Positions 40,833-49,440 of a stretch of 64,000 nt of DNA are shown one piece after another (position 1 is the first letter of the stretch; the number at the start of each line of letters is the position of its first letter). Both the position numbers and the translations under genes were made by a program. Under the pieces are notes generated by a model that had not been told where the DNA came from, did no database searches, and saw only the letters and a list, made by a program, of their open reading frames with translations. The stretch is from Streptomyces xylophagus. Its GTDB lineage: Bacteria > Actinomycetota > Actinomycetes > Streptomycetales > Streptomycetaceae. The DNA lies in assembly GCF_000716435.1 (NCBI RefSeq), contig NZ_JNWO01000002.1, positions 434,001 through 498,000 of the forward strand, read 5' to 3'.

Positions 40833-41317
40833 CCACGCACCCTCGGAGTCCCCGCAGTTCGCCCCTCGCCCTCGTGCACACCGAGTTGTCGATGCTGGTG
40901 ACGGCGCTGTGGTTCGAGATCGACCACAGTGACGGCTCGGCGGCCTCCGGCTTCTTCACCGCCGACGCGGAGCTGACGTTCTCGCGCCGGACCTTCCGCG
41001 GCACCGACGAGATCAACGGCGTGTACAGCGAACGCACCGCACGGGGGCCGCGGGTCTCCCGTCACTTGATGTCCAACTTCCACATCCTCCGTCACGAGAC
41101 CGACCTCGTCGAAGCCGTATCCGCGCTGGTCCTCTACGCGCAGGACGGCGAGCCTCCGCTGCCGACGACCGTTCCGGTGCTGGTCGCCGACGTGTTCGAC
41201 CGCTTCGTCCGGGTCGGCGAGCCGGGCACGGAGCAGCGCCACTGGCTCATCGCCTCCCGGCGGATCGAGAACCGCTTCCTCGTACCGGGCGACGTCCTCG
41301 CCGTCCCCATTGAGTAA
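40829..41317 (+). CDS. SnoaL-like (NTF2-fold) protein
   Basis: 162 aa. An NTF2-like alpha+beta protein: HTELSMLVTALWFEIDHSDGSAASGFFTADAEL, then R-G-T-D-E-I-N-G-V-Y and R-V-S-R-H-L-M-S-N-F. This pattern is seen in SnoaL_4-type proteins linked to dehydratases, isomerases and small subunits of ring-hydroxylating oxygenases. ATGA overlap with the aldolase. No catalytic residues can be assigned. Confidence 0.83.
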   Translation: MTTHPRSPRSSPLALVHTELSMLVTALWFEIDHSDGSAASGFFTADAELTFSRRTFRGTDEINGVYSERTARGPRVSRHLMSNFHILRHETDLVEAVSALVLYAQDGEPPLPTTVPVLVADVFDRFVRVGEPGTEQRHWLIASRRIENRFLVPGDVLAVPIE

Positions 41318-41325
41318 GGAGACCC

Positions 41326-42573
41326 ATGACCCGCCAACGCCGTCGGGAAGACTTCCCCCTGCCGACCACGCGGAGCGCCCTGCCGATCGTCGACTCCCAT
41401 CTGTTCGACGACCTGCTTCCCCCGGAGGCGGCCTACGAGTTGACCGCCGGCCTGCGCCGTCATCGAGAGCCCTACATCGGCATCACCGAGGACGGCACCC
41501 CGCGCCCGGGCCTCTACCGTCTCAACGACGCGGGGGCTTCCCCGAAGTCCGCCGTCGTGGCGGCCCGGGCCTACCTCGACGGGCTTGCGCCCCACCAGAG
41601 GGTGGTCGCCGCCCTGCCGATGGACGCCCCGGAATGGCGGTTGTGGACGAACGCGATCCCGACCTGGCACCCGAAGGGAATGCGCCTGGAGCGGCTCGCC
41701 GACCGTGACCGCGACCGCGCGCTCGCCGTCGTGGAAGCGAGCCTCAGCCCTGCCGGCTACGCCCAGCTGCGAGCGGCGATGGCACTCAACGAGCACCTGG
41801 GCGAGCTCATTGACGACTACCGCGACACCCTCACGGAGTTCGCCTACTGGTTCACCGTCTTCGGGACTCCTTCGGACGACTCCCCGTGGGGATGGCAGTT
41901 GATGGGTCATCACGTGGACCTGCACTGCGTCTTCGTCGGAGGGCAGGTGGTGCTCGCCCCCGTGTTCCTCGGTGCCGAGCCGACGACCGGGACGGGACGG
42001 TTCGAGGGCATCACGGCCTTCGGCGACGAGACCGAGGTCGCGCTGACGTTCCGCCGCACCCTGGACCCCGACCGGGCGGGCGAGTTCCTGATGGGGTCCT
42101 CACTGCGCACGGAGGACCTGCCCCCGGAACTCGCCGGACCCTGGAACGGCCGGCATCTCGCCGGCGCGGGCAGTGACAACCTCGTCCTGCCACCCGAGGG
42201 GATCGTCGCGGCGAGCCTGTCGGCCGACCAGCGTGACGGTCTGGTGGAGCTGATCCGGGTCTATCTCGACCGGCTCCCCCTGCCACAGGCCGAGCACACC
42301 CTGGCGCTCGTCCGTGAGCACTTCGACGAGACACGGTTCGCCTGGCGCGGCGGCCACGACGACGAGTGCGCCTTCTACTACCGGATCCACTCACCCGTGC
42401 TGCTGGTCGAGTACGACAACCACCCAGGTGTCTTCCTCACCAATCCCGAGCCCGCCCGCTTCCACGTCCACACCATCGTGCGGGCCCCCAACGGCAACGA
42501 CTACGGACGTGATCTTCTCGCCCAGCACTACCGGCTCCACCACGGCGGCGACGGAGTTGATGACCCCGCCTGA
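41326..42573 (+). CDS. DUF3500-family protein
   Basis: 415 aa. It contains the DUF3500 core: FTVFGTPSDDSPWGWQLMGHH, HCVFVGGQVVLAPVFLGAEP, LDPDRAGEFLMG and H-D-D-E-C-A-F-Y-Y-R-I-H-S-P-V-L-L-V-E-Y-D. The invariant-looking WGWQLMGHHVDLH and ending NDYGRDLLAQHYRLHH carry many His residues that could bind metal. No biochemical role is known to me. Co-transcription with an HpaI aldolase and a bicupin points to a catabolic enzyme. Its stop is 9 nt from the convergent MarR gene stop. Confidence 0.88.
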   Translation: MTRQRRREDFPLPTTRSALPIVDSHLFDDLLPPEAAYELTAGLRRHREPYIGITEDGTPRPGLYRLNDAGASPKSAVVAARAYLDGLAPHQRVVAALPMDAPEWRLWTNAIPTWHPKGMRLERLADRDRDRALAVVEASLSPAGYAQLRAAMALNEHLGELIDDYRDTLTEFAYWFTVFGTPSDDSPWGWQLMGHHVDLHCVFVGGQVVLAPVFLGAEPTTGTGRFEGITAFGDETEVALTFRRTLDPDRAGEFLMGSSLRTEDLPPELAGPWNGRHLAGAGSDNLVLPPEGIVAASLSADQRDGLVELIRVYLDRLPLPQAEHTLALVREHFDETRFAWRGGHDDECAFYYRIHSPVLLVEYDNHPGVFLTNPEPARFHVHTIVRAPNGNDYGRDLLAQHYRLHHGGDGVDDPA

Positions 42574-42582
42574 GGAGTGCGC

Positions 42583-43056
42583 TCAAGCTCCTTCGATTTC
42601 CCGGCGCACGGTAGCGGCGATGCGGGTGAGTGCGGCCTCGAGATGGCGGCGCTGGGCGGCGCTGAGTGGATCGAACACGAGCCGCTTCACCTGCGCGACG
42701 TGTTCCGGTGCGCTCTCGACGAGCTTCTGCCGGCCCGCGTCGGCCAGGGTGGCGAGGGTGTATCGACCGTCGCCGGGGTCGGGCCGACGGGCGACCCAGT
42801 CGCGGGCCTCGAAGCGATCCATCACCTTCGACAGGCGGGGCTGGGTGCTGTCGCAGACCCGGGCCAGGTCACTGAGCCTCATCGTGGCGTCGTCGGCCAT
42901 GGACAGCTGAGCCAGGACCCCGTACTCGAAGTTGGAGATGCCCGCGTCTCGCTGCAACTGACGGTCGAGGGCCGCAGGGAGAGCGATGACGACCGTGAGG
43001 AGCGCCTGCCACAGGTCCTGCTGGTCGGCGTCGAGCCAGGGCGACTGAGTGTCCAT
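42583..43056 (-). CDS. MarR-family transcriptional regulator
   Basis: 157 aa. Winged-helix MarR core: ISNFEYGVLAQLSMADDATMRLSDLARVCDSTQPRLSKVMDRFEARDWVARRPDPGDGRYTLATLADAG. The wing contains the D-x-R motif. Starts at 43068 or 43065 (adding M-M-G-L) are equally possible; no strong ribosome site separates them. Divergent from the DODA dioxygenase gene, with four TTGCC-N2-GGCAA-type boxes in the gap that are very likely its operators. Confidence 0.9.
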   Translation of the reverse strand: MDTQSPWLDADQQDLWQALLTVVIALPAALDRQLQRDAGISNFEYGVLAQLSMADDATMRLSDLARVCDSTQPRLSKVMDRFEARDWVARRPDPGDGRYTLATLADAGRQKLVESAPEHVAQVKRLVFDPLSAAQRRHLEAALTRIAATVRREIEGA

Positions 43057-43070
43057 GAGCCCCATCATAC

Positions 43071-43163
43071 TTGCCCCGGCAACTCGGATCACTTGCCCAG
43101 GCAACTCATCATGGATTACGTTATGACTTGCCAAGGCAAGTGAAAATACATGCCGGGGCAAGT
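43071..43163. promoter_or_regulatory. Four tandem MarR operator boxes (TTGCC-N2-GGCAA)
   Basis: Box 1 43071-43082 (TTGCCCCGGCAA), box 2 43093-43104 (TTGCCCAGGCAA), box 3 43126-43141 (ACTTGCC-AA-GGCAAGT, best palindrome), box 4 43150-43163 (TGCCGGGGCAAGT, one arm weaker). Centres are 22, 35 and 22 bp apart, giving two pairs on similar helix faces. They cover both divergent promoters. Confidence 0.85.
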
Positions 43164-43179
43164 CAAGGAGCTGATTTCG

Positions 43180-44058
43180 ATGACCACCGCGAGCAGCCTG
43201 GCCTCCACCTTTCCGTCGCGTACACCAGCCGCGGCGTACGACGACCTCCTTGCCCGGGTCCTGCCACAGGCACGCGAGCAGCGGGTGTGGAACCCCTCCG
43301 ACGGGCCGCTGCCCAGCCTCTTCGTCAGTCACGGCGCCCCGTTCACCCTCGACGATCCGCAGTGGCTCGGCGACCTCTTCGACTGGGCCCGGTCGATGCC
43401 CAGACCCCGGGCGGTCGTCGTCATCTCGGCCCACTGGGAACGGGCACCGGTCGTGATATCGGGAGCCGCGGCCGGTACCCCGCTCCACTACGACTTCAGC
43501 GGCTTCCACCCGCGCTACAAGACGCTTCCCTACGCGACCCCGGACGCCACCGACCTGGCGCGGCGACTCACGGGCCTGTTGGGCCGGACGCCGGTGCACG
43601 AGTTCGCCGACCGCGGTCTCGACCACGGCGCCTTCATCCCGCTCATGGCGATGTATCCCGCAGCCGACATCCCGGTCGTGCAGGTGTCGATGCCCAGCCT
43701 CGACCCCAGCGCACTGCTCCAGTTCGGAGCACGCCTGCGGCCGCTGCGCGACGAAGGCATCCTCGTTCTCGGCTCGGGCTTCATGACGCACAGCTTCGCC
43801 GTCTTCCACCGGCCGGAGCTCGCCGCGCACACCGCGGCCTTCGACGAATGGGCCGTCGACGCCCTCGCCCGGGGCGACGCCGACGCCCTCACCGACTACC
43901 GCAACAAGGCACCTGGCGCCGCAGTCGCCCATCCGACGGCCGACCACTTCGTCCCGCTGCTGCTCACCGTCGGTGCCGCCGATGATCCCGGCAGCGCCGT
44001 GAGCGCCATCGACCGCATGGTGATGGGCAATTCCACCCGGTCGCTGCAGCTGACCTGA
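43180..44058 (+). CDS. Class III extradiol dioxygenase, DODA-type
   Basis: 292 aa. It matches the 4,5-DOPA-dioxygenase-like (YgiD/LigB) family: SLFVSHGAPFTL (metal His), VISAHWERAP (second metal His), YDFSGFHPRYKTLPYATPD, and the hallmark DHGAFIPLMAMYPAADIPV, ending SGFMTHSF. These non-heme enzymes open catechol-type rings. ATG 43180 has AAGGAG 9 nt upstream and is preferred over an ATG at 43150 that lies inside operator box 4. Controlled by the divergent MarR (inference). Confidence 0.92.
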   Translation: MTTASSLASTFPSRTPAAAYDDLLARVLPQAREQRVWNPSDGPLPSLFVSHGAPFTLDDPQWLGDLFDWARSMPRPRAVVVISAHWERAPVVISGAAAGTPLHYDFSGFHPRYKTLPYATPDATDLARRLTGLLGRTPVHEFADRGLDHGAFIPLMAMYPAADIPVVQVSMPSLDPSALLQFGARLRPLRDEGILVLGSGFMTHSFAVFHRPELAAHTAAFDEWAVDALARGDADALTDYRNKAPGAAVAHPTADHFVPLLLTVGAADDPGSAVSAIDRMVMGNSTRSLQLT

Positions 44059-44138
44059 GCGCCTCGACCCGCTTCACCTTCCCGCCGGATCGCCTCATCC
44101 GTTGGCGACGGCACCGATACACCCTGGAGGAAAGTGCC

Positions 44139-45074
44139 ATGAAGGCAATGCGTTTCCACGAGTTCGGCAGCAGCAAGGTCCTGCGATACGAGGACGTCGA
44201 CCGTCCGGTCCCCGGCACCGGGCAGGTGCTGGTGCGGGTGGCGGCCACGTCGTTCAACCCGGTCGACGACCACATCCGCGCCGGTGTCCTGGCCGAGATG
44301 ATCCCGATAACCCTCCCGTACGTGCCGGGGATCGACCTGGCGGGCACCGTCGCCGAACTCGGCGCGGGCGTGACCGGCCTGGAGGTCGGCGACCGGGTCG
44401 TGGCGATGCTGCCCCTCGACTCCGCCGGCGGCGCCGCCGAGTACGTGCTCGCCCCGGCCGAGTCCCTGGCCCCGGCGCCCCGGACGACCGAGCTGGTCGA
44501 CGCCGCGGCGCTGCCCCTGACCGGCCTGGCGGCATGGCAGACGGCGTTCGAGCTCGCCGAGCTGAAGCCCGGCCAGAGCGTCCTGGTCAACGGGGCCGGG
44601 GGCGCGGTGGGCAGCCTTGTGGTGCAGCTCGCCGTCGACGCGGGAGCGCACGTGACGGCGGTGGACGCGCCGCAGCACGCCGACCGCCTTCGGGGCTACG
44701 GCGCGGACCGGGTCGTAGGCCCCCTCGACCTCGCCGCGGGCCCGGCCGCCGTGGCCGGTCCCTTCCAGGTCGTGGTGAACCATGTGCGCGTCTCCCCGGA
44801 GGAGCTCGCGCAGTTGACGAACTACGTCGCCGACGGCGGGGTCGCCGCCAGCACAGCCGGCCCGATTCCCGAGGACCCCGCTCGTGGGGTGCGCAGCGCG
44901 AGCCTGTGGGTCCGCAGCGACGGCGCCCAGCTGACCGAACTGGTCGCCAAGGTGGATGCCGGCAAGCTCCAGGTCCACGTCGCCGACCACCGCCCGGTGG
45001 CCGACCTGGCCGCCGTGCATGAGGATGCCGGCGCCGGGAGGCTGCCCGGCAAGACGGTCGTGCTCGCACCCTGA
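44139..45074 (+). CDS. NADP-dependent quinone-oxidoreductase-like MDR protein
   Basis: 311 aa medium-chain reductase without structural or catalytic zinc ligands. MKAMRFHEFGSSKVLRYEDV, DDHIRAG, PGIDLAGTVAELGAGVTGLEVGDRV, nucleotide-binding NGAGGAVGSLVVQLA, and HEDAGAGRLPGKTVV at the end. Such enzymes reduce quinones or alpha,beta-unsaturated carbonyls with NADPH. It follows the dioxygenase by 80 nt and may be read through from the MarR-controlled promoter. It ends at a hairpin terminator. Confidence 0.92.
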   Translation: MKAMRFHEFGSSKVLRYEDVDRPVPGTGQVLVRVAATSFNPVDDHIRAGVLAEMIPITLPYVPGIDLAGTVAELGAGVTGLEVGDRVVAMLPLDSAGGAAEYVLAPAESLAPAPRTTELVDAAALPLTGLAAWQTAFELAELKPGQSVLVNGAGGAVGSLVVQLAVDAGAHVTAVDAPQHADRLRGYGADRVVGPLDLAAGPAAVAGPFQVVVNHVRVSPEELAQLTNYVADGGVAASTAGPIPEDPARGVRSASLWVRSDGAQLTELVAKVDAGKLQVHVADHRPVADLAAVHEDAGAGRLPGKTVVLAP

Positions 45075-45398
45075 CCGCACCCGACCGGGCCGCCCGCCGT
45101 TCGCTTTCCCGCCGGTGGGCGGCCCGGAAGTCGACGGCGACCGCACTTACGACCCGCCGGCACCGACGAAGCCACGCGGTAGGCGCTTCACTCGAGCCCC
45201 GGCGTTGACGCTCACGCACGTAGCCCGGTACGCCGAAGCGTCCCGGGCAACTCCGCCACGGGGACCCCGCCGGGCGGCGAAGGCGGACCTTGGGCAGTCG
45301 TGCGCCTCCACGTGCTTGAAGTCGCCGCTCACGACCCGGGACCGGAGCAGGGGCCGTCACGCCTTGCCGGGAAGGTGCTCTTCCCTCCGCGGCGCGGG
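45075..45398. other. 324-nt convergent intergenic gap
   Basis: Apart from the terminator at 45085-45127 I see no gene, repeat or convincing regulatory element here. Open frames in it have no ribosome site and no recognisable protein features. Confidence 0.5.
45085..45127. terminator. Hairpin terminator after the quinone-oxidoreductase-like gene
   Basis: A 14-bp GC-rich stem (45085-45098 with 45114-45127, one G-T pair) around a 15-nt loop begins 11 nt after the stop. No U tract follows, as is usual in Streptomyces. It separates convergent genes. Confidence 0.8.
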
Positions 45399-46304
45399 TC
45401 AGCGCTGCGGTCCGGATTCGGCCGCGGACAACTTCTCCGGTGCCGTGCCCTCCGTGACGCTCAGCTCCTGGGTCCCTACGACAGACAGCAGTTCCAGCTG
45501 CTCGGCTCCCGGGCTTCCGGGCGGGGCGGTGAACCACAGCAGGCGTTGCTGTCCGTCCTCGCTGAGGAGGTTGTGGCAATCGAGTTCGATGACGCCGAGC
45601 ATGGGGTGAACGATCCTCTTGTGGTCCATGCGGCGCACCGCCACGTCGTGGGTGTCCCAGAGGGCTGCGAACTCCTGGCTGCGGCGGCGCAGCACGGCGA
45701 CCATCTTCGTGACCTCCGCGTCCCGGCCGCGCCGGGCGGCCGCTGCCTGCAGGTCGGCCACGAACACCCGGGAGTGCTGCGGGTGGTCCTCGGGCGGGTA
45801 GATCTCGCGCGCCTGCGGGTCGGTGAACCAGCGGTACACGAGGCTCGCCGCCGGGCCGCGGTGTGCCGGGGACCTGCCGAGCAGGGTAAGGGCCAGGTCG
45901 TTTTCCACCAGGGTTTCGTGCAGGTCGGTGATGACGCGCGCGGGGGTGTTGGACAGCCGGTCCAGGAGTCCGAGGAGCGCGGGCTGCACGTGTGCCGATG
46001 GTCCGTGTGCTGACGGGGGTATCGGCCGTTCGGCCAGGTGAAACAGGTGGTCGCGCTCGTCGCCGTTCAGGCGCAGGGCTCGGGCGAGGGCGGCCAGGGT
46101 CTGGGCCGAGGGCTGCACGCCGTTCTTTGCGCTGCCGCGTTCCAGCTCGGTGTAGTAGTCGGCCGACAGCCCTGCCAGCTGCGCGACTTCCTCGCGGCGC
46201 AGCCCGGGGACGCGCCGGCGCGGGCCCTGGGGGAGACCGACCTCGGCGGGGCGGATGCGGTCGCGGCGTGTCCTGAGGAAAGCACCGAGTTCTGGAAGGT
46301 TCAC
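45399..46304 (-). CDS. XRE regulator with MmyB-like ligand-binding domain
   Basis: 301 aa. XRE domain VPGLRREEVAQLAGLSADYYTELERGS, then an MmyB-type LBD: HETLVENDLALTLLGRS, YRWFTDPQAREIYPPEDH, H-P-M-L-G-V-I-E-L-D-C and PGSPGAEQLELLSVVGTQ. Ligand unknown. The GTG at 46304 is chosen because the longer frame upstream runs into the divergent promoter region. It controls, by position, the SDR-SDR-tautomerase operon on the other strand. Confidence 0.9.
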   Translation of the reverse strand: MNLPELGAFLRTRRDRIRPAEVGLPQGPRRRVPGLRREEVAQLAGLSADYYTELERGSAKNGVQPSAQTLAALARALRLNGDERDHLFHLAERPIPPSAHGPSAHVQPALLGLLDRLSNTPARVITDLHETLVENDLALTLLGRSPAHRGPAASLVYRWFTDPQAREIYPPEDHPQHSRVFVADLQAAAARRGRDAEVTKMVAVLRRRSQEFAALWDTHDVAVRRMDHKRIVHPMLGVIELDCHNLLSEDGQQRLLWFTAPPGSPGAEQLELLSVVGTQELSVTEGTAPEKLSAAESGPQR

Positions 46305-46333
46305 CGCTCCATGGTCGCTCGTACGCCGGAGCG

Positions 46334-46382
46334 CAGCCAGGGGGTGGCATCCCCTGGGTAGACGCAGCCCTGGCTGGGGATG
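46334..46382. promoter_or_regulatory. Nested inverted repeats in the XRE / SDR divergent promoter
   Basis: Three overlapping inverted repeats: CCAGGGG (46337-46343) with CCCCTGG (46351-46357); CAGCCAGGG (46334-46342) with CCCTGGCTG (46368-46376); CATCCCC (46348-46354) with GGGGATG (46376-46382). Alternate pairings of the same bases suggest either several binding subsites for the XRE protein or a switchable hairpin. Confidence 0.6.
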
Positions 46383-46463
46383 GGGGAACGGCCGATCGTG
46401 GAGGACGCAGCAGGGCAACGGCAAGACCGCGGCCCGCCCCCCCATCCACCACAGGAGTCAGCC

Positions 46464-47249
46464 ATGCCTGTCCCCACTTCCCCCGACGGGACCGCTGCCT
46501 CGGCCCAGCCCGCCGCCTCACCCCGTGTCGCGGTCGTCACCGGCGGCTCGCGCGGCATCGGCCGCCGGACCGTCGGCCGGCTGGCCGCCGACGGGTACGC
46601 CGTAGTGGTCGGCTATGCCGGCAACCAGGACGAAGCCGAAGCCGCGGTGAAGGAGGCCCTCACCGGCGGTGGCCGGGCGATCGCAGTGCGCGCGGACGTC
46701 GCCGACGAACGCGCGGTCGCGGCCTTGTTCGACGCGGCCGAAGCAGAATTCGGCGCCGGCGTCGACGTAGTCGTACACGCGGCCGGGCGGATGCAACTCG
46801 CTCCGATCGCCGAGCTGGACCTGGCCGTCCTGGACAACCTGCACCGCACCAACATCCGCGGCACGTTCGTCGTCCTCCAGCAGGCCGCCCGTCGGGTGCG
46901 CCCCGGCGGCGCGATCGTGACGTTCTCCACGTCCGTGGTGGGGCTGGCCTTCCCGGGCTACGGCGCGTACGCGGCCAGCAAGGGCGCGGTCGAGGCGCTG
47001 ACGCTGATCCTGGCCCGGGAGCTGCGGGGCCGGGACGTCACCGCCAACACCGTCGCGCCCGGCCCCACGGCCACCGACCTGTTCCTGGACGGCAAGAACG
47101 AGGAGACCATCGCCCGCCTGGCCGCCCAGCCCCCGCTGGAACGCCTCGGTACCCCGGCCGACATCGCCGAGGTCGTCGCGTTCCTGGCCTCCCCGGCCGG
47201 CCACTGGATCAACGGACAGGTCATCCGCGCCAACGGCGGAATCGTCTGA
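46464..47249 (+). CDS. Short-chain dehydrogenase/reductase (FabG-like SDR)
   Basis: 261 aa. A 20-residue Pro/Ala-rich lead is followed by TGGSRGIG, HAAG in place of NNAG, Ser in FSTSVVG, Y-A-A-S-K and VAPGPTATDLFLDGK. The Y-A-G-N-Q-D-E-A segment after beta-2 is seen in Streptomyces SDRs with NADPH preference. AGGAG precedes ATG 46464. First gene of the operon divergent from XRE. Confidence 0.92.
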   Translation: MPVPTSPDGTAASAQPAASPRVAVVTGGSRGIGRRTVGRLAADGYAVVVGYAGNQDEAEAAVKEALTGGGRAIAVRADVADERAVAALFDAAEAEFGAGVDVVVHAAGRMQLAPIAELDLAVLDNLHRTNIRGTFVVLQQAARRVRPGGAIVTFSTSVVGLAFPGYGAYAASKGAVEALTLILARELRGRDVTANTVAPGPTATDLFLDGKNEETIARLAAQPPLERLGTPADIAEVVAFLASPAGHWINGQVIRANGGIV

Positions 47250-47302
47250 ACCCCGCAGAACGCCCCGCAGCCACCTCATCGATCAACGCGAAAGGCCCTG
47301 TC

Positions 47303-48214
47303 ATGGCGAACGACGAAACAGGGAAGGTCATCCTCGTCACCGGGGCCTCCAGCGGCATCGGGGCACTGTCCGTGCGTGCTCTGACCCTCGCCGGCCACAC
47401 CGTGTACGCGGGCATCCGCCAGATCGCGACCCGCAACGCGACCGCGGCCGCCGACCTGATGCGCTACGGCACCGACCACCGGGCCGACGTCCACGCCGTC
47501 GAGCTGGACGTCACCTCCCAGGACTCCGCCGACGCCGCGGTCGACCGGATCCTCGCCGAGCGCGGCCGGCTGGACGTGGTCGTGCACAACGCCGGGCACA
47601 TGGTCCTGGGCGCCGCCGAGGCGTTCACCACCGAGCAGTTCGCGGACCTGTACGACGTGAATGTCCTGGGCACCCAGCGCGTCAACCGCGCCGCCCTGCC
47701 GACGTTGCGCGAGCAGGGCTCGGGGCTGCTGGTGTGGATCGGCAGCTCCAGCACCCGCGGCGGCTGCCCCCCGTTCCTGGCCCCGTACTTCGCCGCCAAG
47801 GCCGCGATGGACGCCCTGGCCGTCAGCTACGCCGCCGAGGTGCTCCCGTTCGGCATCGACACCGCGATCGTGGTGCCCGGTGCGTTCACCACCGGCACCA
47901 ACCACTTCGCCCACGCGGGCGCCCCCGCCGACGTCGACCGTGCGGAGGCCTATGACCAGCGTCACCAACCCCTTATGAGCGATCTGGGCAAGCGCCTGGC
48001 CGCGCTCATCCCTTCGGACGCCGATGTGACCGAGGTCGCCGAAGCCGTCGCGCGACTGGTCGCGATGAAGCACGGCACCCGGCCTCTGCGCACCCACATA
48101 GACCCCAGCCGGGACGGCAGCGAAGTCGTGTCAGCGGTCGCCGACCGCATCCGCGCCGACTTCTTCCGCCGCATCGGACTGGACAGCCTGCTCACCGCAG
48201 GCAGCTCCCTATAA
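47303..48214 (+). CDS. Short-chain dehydrogenase/reductase (SDR, 303 aa)
   Basis: TGASSGIG, V-H-N-A-G, Ser in WIGSSSTRGG and Y-F-A-A-K are present. The C-terminal part is long, with a variable substrate loop (PGAFTTGTNHFAHAGAPADV), as in SDRs acting on bulky ketones or steroids. AAAGG precedes the ATG. It follows the first SDR by 53 nt. The two SDRs are distinct, not a recent duplication. Confidence 0.92.
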   Translation: MANDETGKVILVTGASSGIGALSVRALTLAGHTVYAGIRQIATRNATAAADLMRYGTDHRADVHAVELDVTSQDSADAAVDRILAERGRLDVVVHNAGHMVLGAAEAFTTEQFADLYDVNVLGTQRVNRAALPTLREQGSGLLVWIGSSSTRGGCPPFLAPYFAAKAAMDALAVSYAAEVLPFGIDTAIVVPGAFTTGTNHFAHAGAPADVDRAEAYDQRHQPLMSDLGKRLAALIPSDADVTEVAEAVARLVAMKHGTRPLRTHIDPSRDGSEVVSAVADRIRADFFRRIGLDSLLTAGSSL

Positions 48215-48243
48215 CGCCCCACTGAGAGAAGGAACGACCAGCC

Positions 48244-48477
48244 ATGCCTTTCGCGAACTTCAAGGTCCTCGAGAAGACCCTCACCCCGAAGCAGAAGGAG
48301 GAGATCGTCACCCGCACCACCGAGCTGTACGTCGAGCTCTACGGCGAGCGCGCCCGCGCCACCACCATGGTTCTGATCGAAGAGGTCCCCGACGGCGGTT
48401 GGGGCATCTCCGGCAACGTGCTCACCCTCGCCATGCTTGGCGGTGAGGCGACACCGACCGACACCACCGACGCCTGA
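48244..48477 (+). CDS. 4-oxalocrotonate-tautomerase-family protein
   Basis: 77 aa. After Met removal Pro1 would be N-terminal (M-P-F-A-N-F-K), the catalytic base of tautomerases. LTPKQKEEIVTRTTELYVELYGERAR and the T-T-M-V-L-I-E-E-V-P strand complete the small beta-alpha-beta unit. GAAGGA lies upstream. It isomerises enol/keto compounds and may act on products of the two upstream SDRs. Confidence 0.9.
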   Translation: MPFANFKVLEKTLTPKQKEEIVTRTTELYVELYGERARATTMVLIEEVPDGGWGISGNVLTLAMLGGEATPTDTTDA

Positions 48478-48786
48478 CTGCACCGGCCGTCATCCGGCCA
48501 GGACAGCACCCTTGAAACCGAGGGCCCCCGGGCCGAGCGTCGCCACACGGCCTCGCTCATCCCGGGGGTCGTTGAGATCAGCGCAGCCCTTCACTGCGTC
48601 CCCGTACCCGATCGGTCGGCGGCGCCCACCGAGGTGCGGGGACGGAGCACGGCAGCGGTCAGCCCCAGGTCGAGCCGCTCGTCCATGTTCAGGCGGAAGG
48701 CACCGAACGGGTTGCGGCCAACCGGTCCGGCGGTCGGGCTCCGCCGGCCCGGTGGCTGTCCGGAAACATCGGACCGGCGGAGGGTC
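48478..48786. other. 309-nt convergent gap with one terminator hairpin
   Basis: No gene is supported. The only clear element is the hairpin at 48727-48747. GC-rich short repeats of CCGG are frequent but form no longer structure I can defend. Confidence 0.5.
48727..48747. terminator. Hairpin between convergent tautomerase and CoA-transferase genes
   Basis: CCGGCGG (48727-48733) pairs perfectly with CCGCCGG (48741-48747) around a 7-nt loop. It lies 40 nt downstream of the CoA-transferase B stop on the minus strand. Confidence 0.55.
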
Positions 48787-49440
48787 TCAGGCGGTCCGGC
48801 CGAGTGGTTCCGGAACGCGCAACGCTGCCGCCGTGGCCGTGACGATCTGCTCCGTCGTGACACCGGGCGCCGTCTCGACCAGGACGAGGCCGTGGTCGCC
48901 GACATCCAGGACTCCCAGGTCGGTGATGATCCGGTGGATGCAGGCCCGGCCGGTCAGCGGGAGGGCGCACTCCTCGATGATCTTGGGGCTGCCGTCCCTG
49001 GCGGTGTGTTCCATCAGGACGATGACCCGGCGCGCTCCGTGGACGAGGTCCATCGCGCCGCCCATGCCCTTGATCATCTTGCCGGGGATCATCCAGTTGG
49101 CGAGGTCGCCGTGGGCGGAGACCTGCATGGCGCCGAGGACCGCGGTGTCGATGTGGCCGCCGCGGATCATGCCGAACGACAGCGCGGAGTCGAAGAACGC
49201 GGCGCCGGGCAGGACGGTGACGGTTTCCTTGCCCGCGTTGATCAGGTCGGGGTCCACGGCGTCGTCGACCGGGTAGGGGCCGGTGCCGAGGATGCCGTTC
49301 TCCGACTGGAGCACGACGTGCACCTCCTTGGGCACGTGGGCGGGTACCAGGGTGGGCAGTCCGATGCCGAGGTTCACGTAGTCGCCGTCGCGGAGTTCGG
49401 CCGCGGCTCGGGCCGCCATCTCGTCGCGGGTCCAGGCCAT
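48787..49440 (-). CDS. 3-oxoacid CoA-transferase subunit B
   Basis: 217 aa. [14 protein letters not shown], catalytic glutamate in [44 protein letters not shown] and the C-terminal VVE-type ending are those of the SCOT/PcaJ B subunit. With subunit A it moves CoA from succinyl-CoA to a 3-keto acid such as 3-oxoadipate or acetoacetate. The ATG shares one base with the upstream stop (TGATG). Confidence 0.94.
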   Translation of the reverse strand: MAWTRDEMAARAAAELRDGDYVNLGIGLPTLVPAHVPKEVHVVLQSENGILGTGPYPVDDAVDPDLINAGKETVTVLPGAAFFDSALSFGMIRGGHIDTAVLGAMQVSAHGDLANWMIPGKMIKGMGGAMDLVHGARRVIVLMEHTARDGSPKIIEECALPLTGRACIHRIITDLGVLDVGDHGLVLVETAPGVTTEQIVTATAAALRVPEPLGRTA

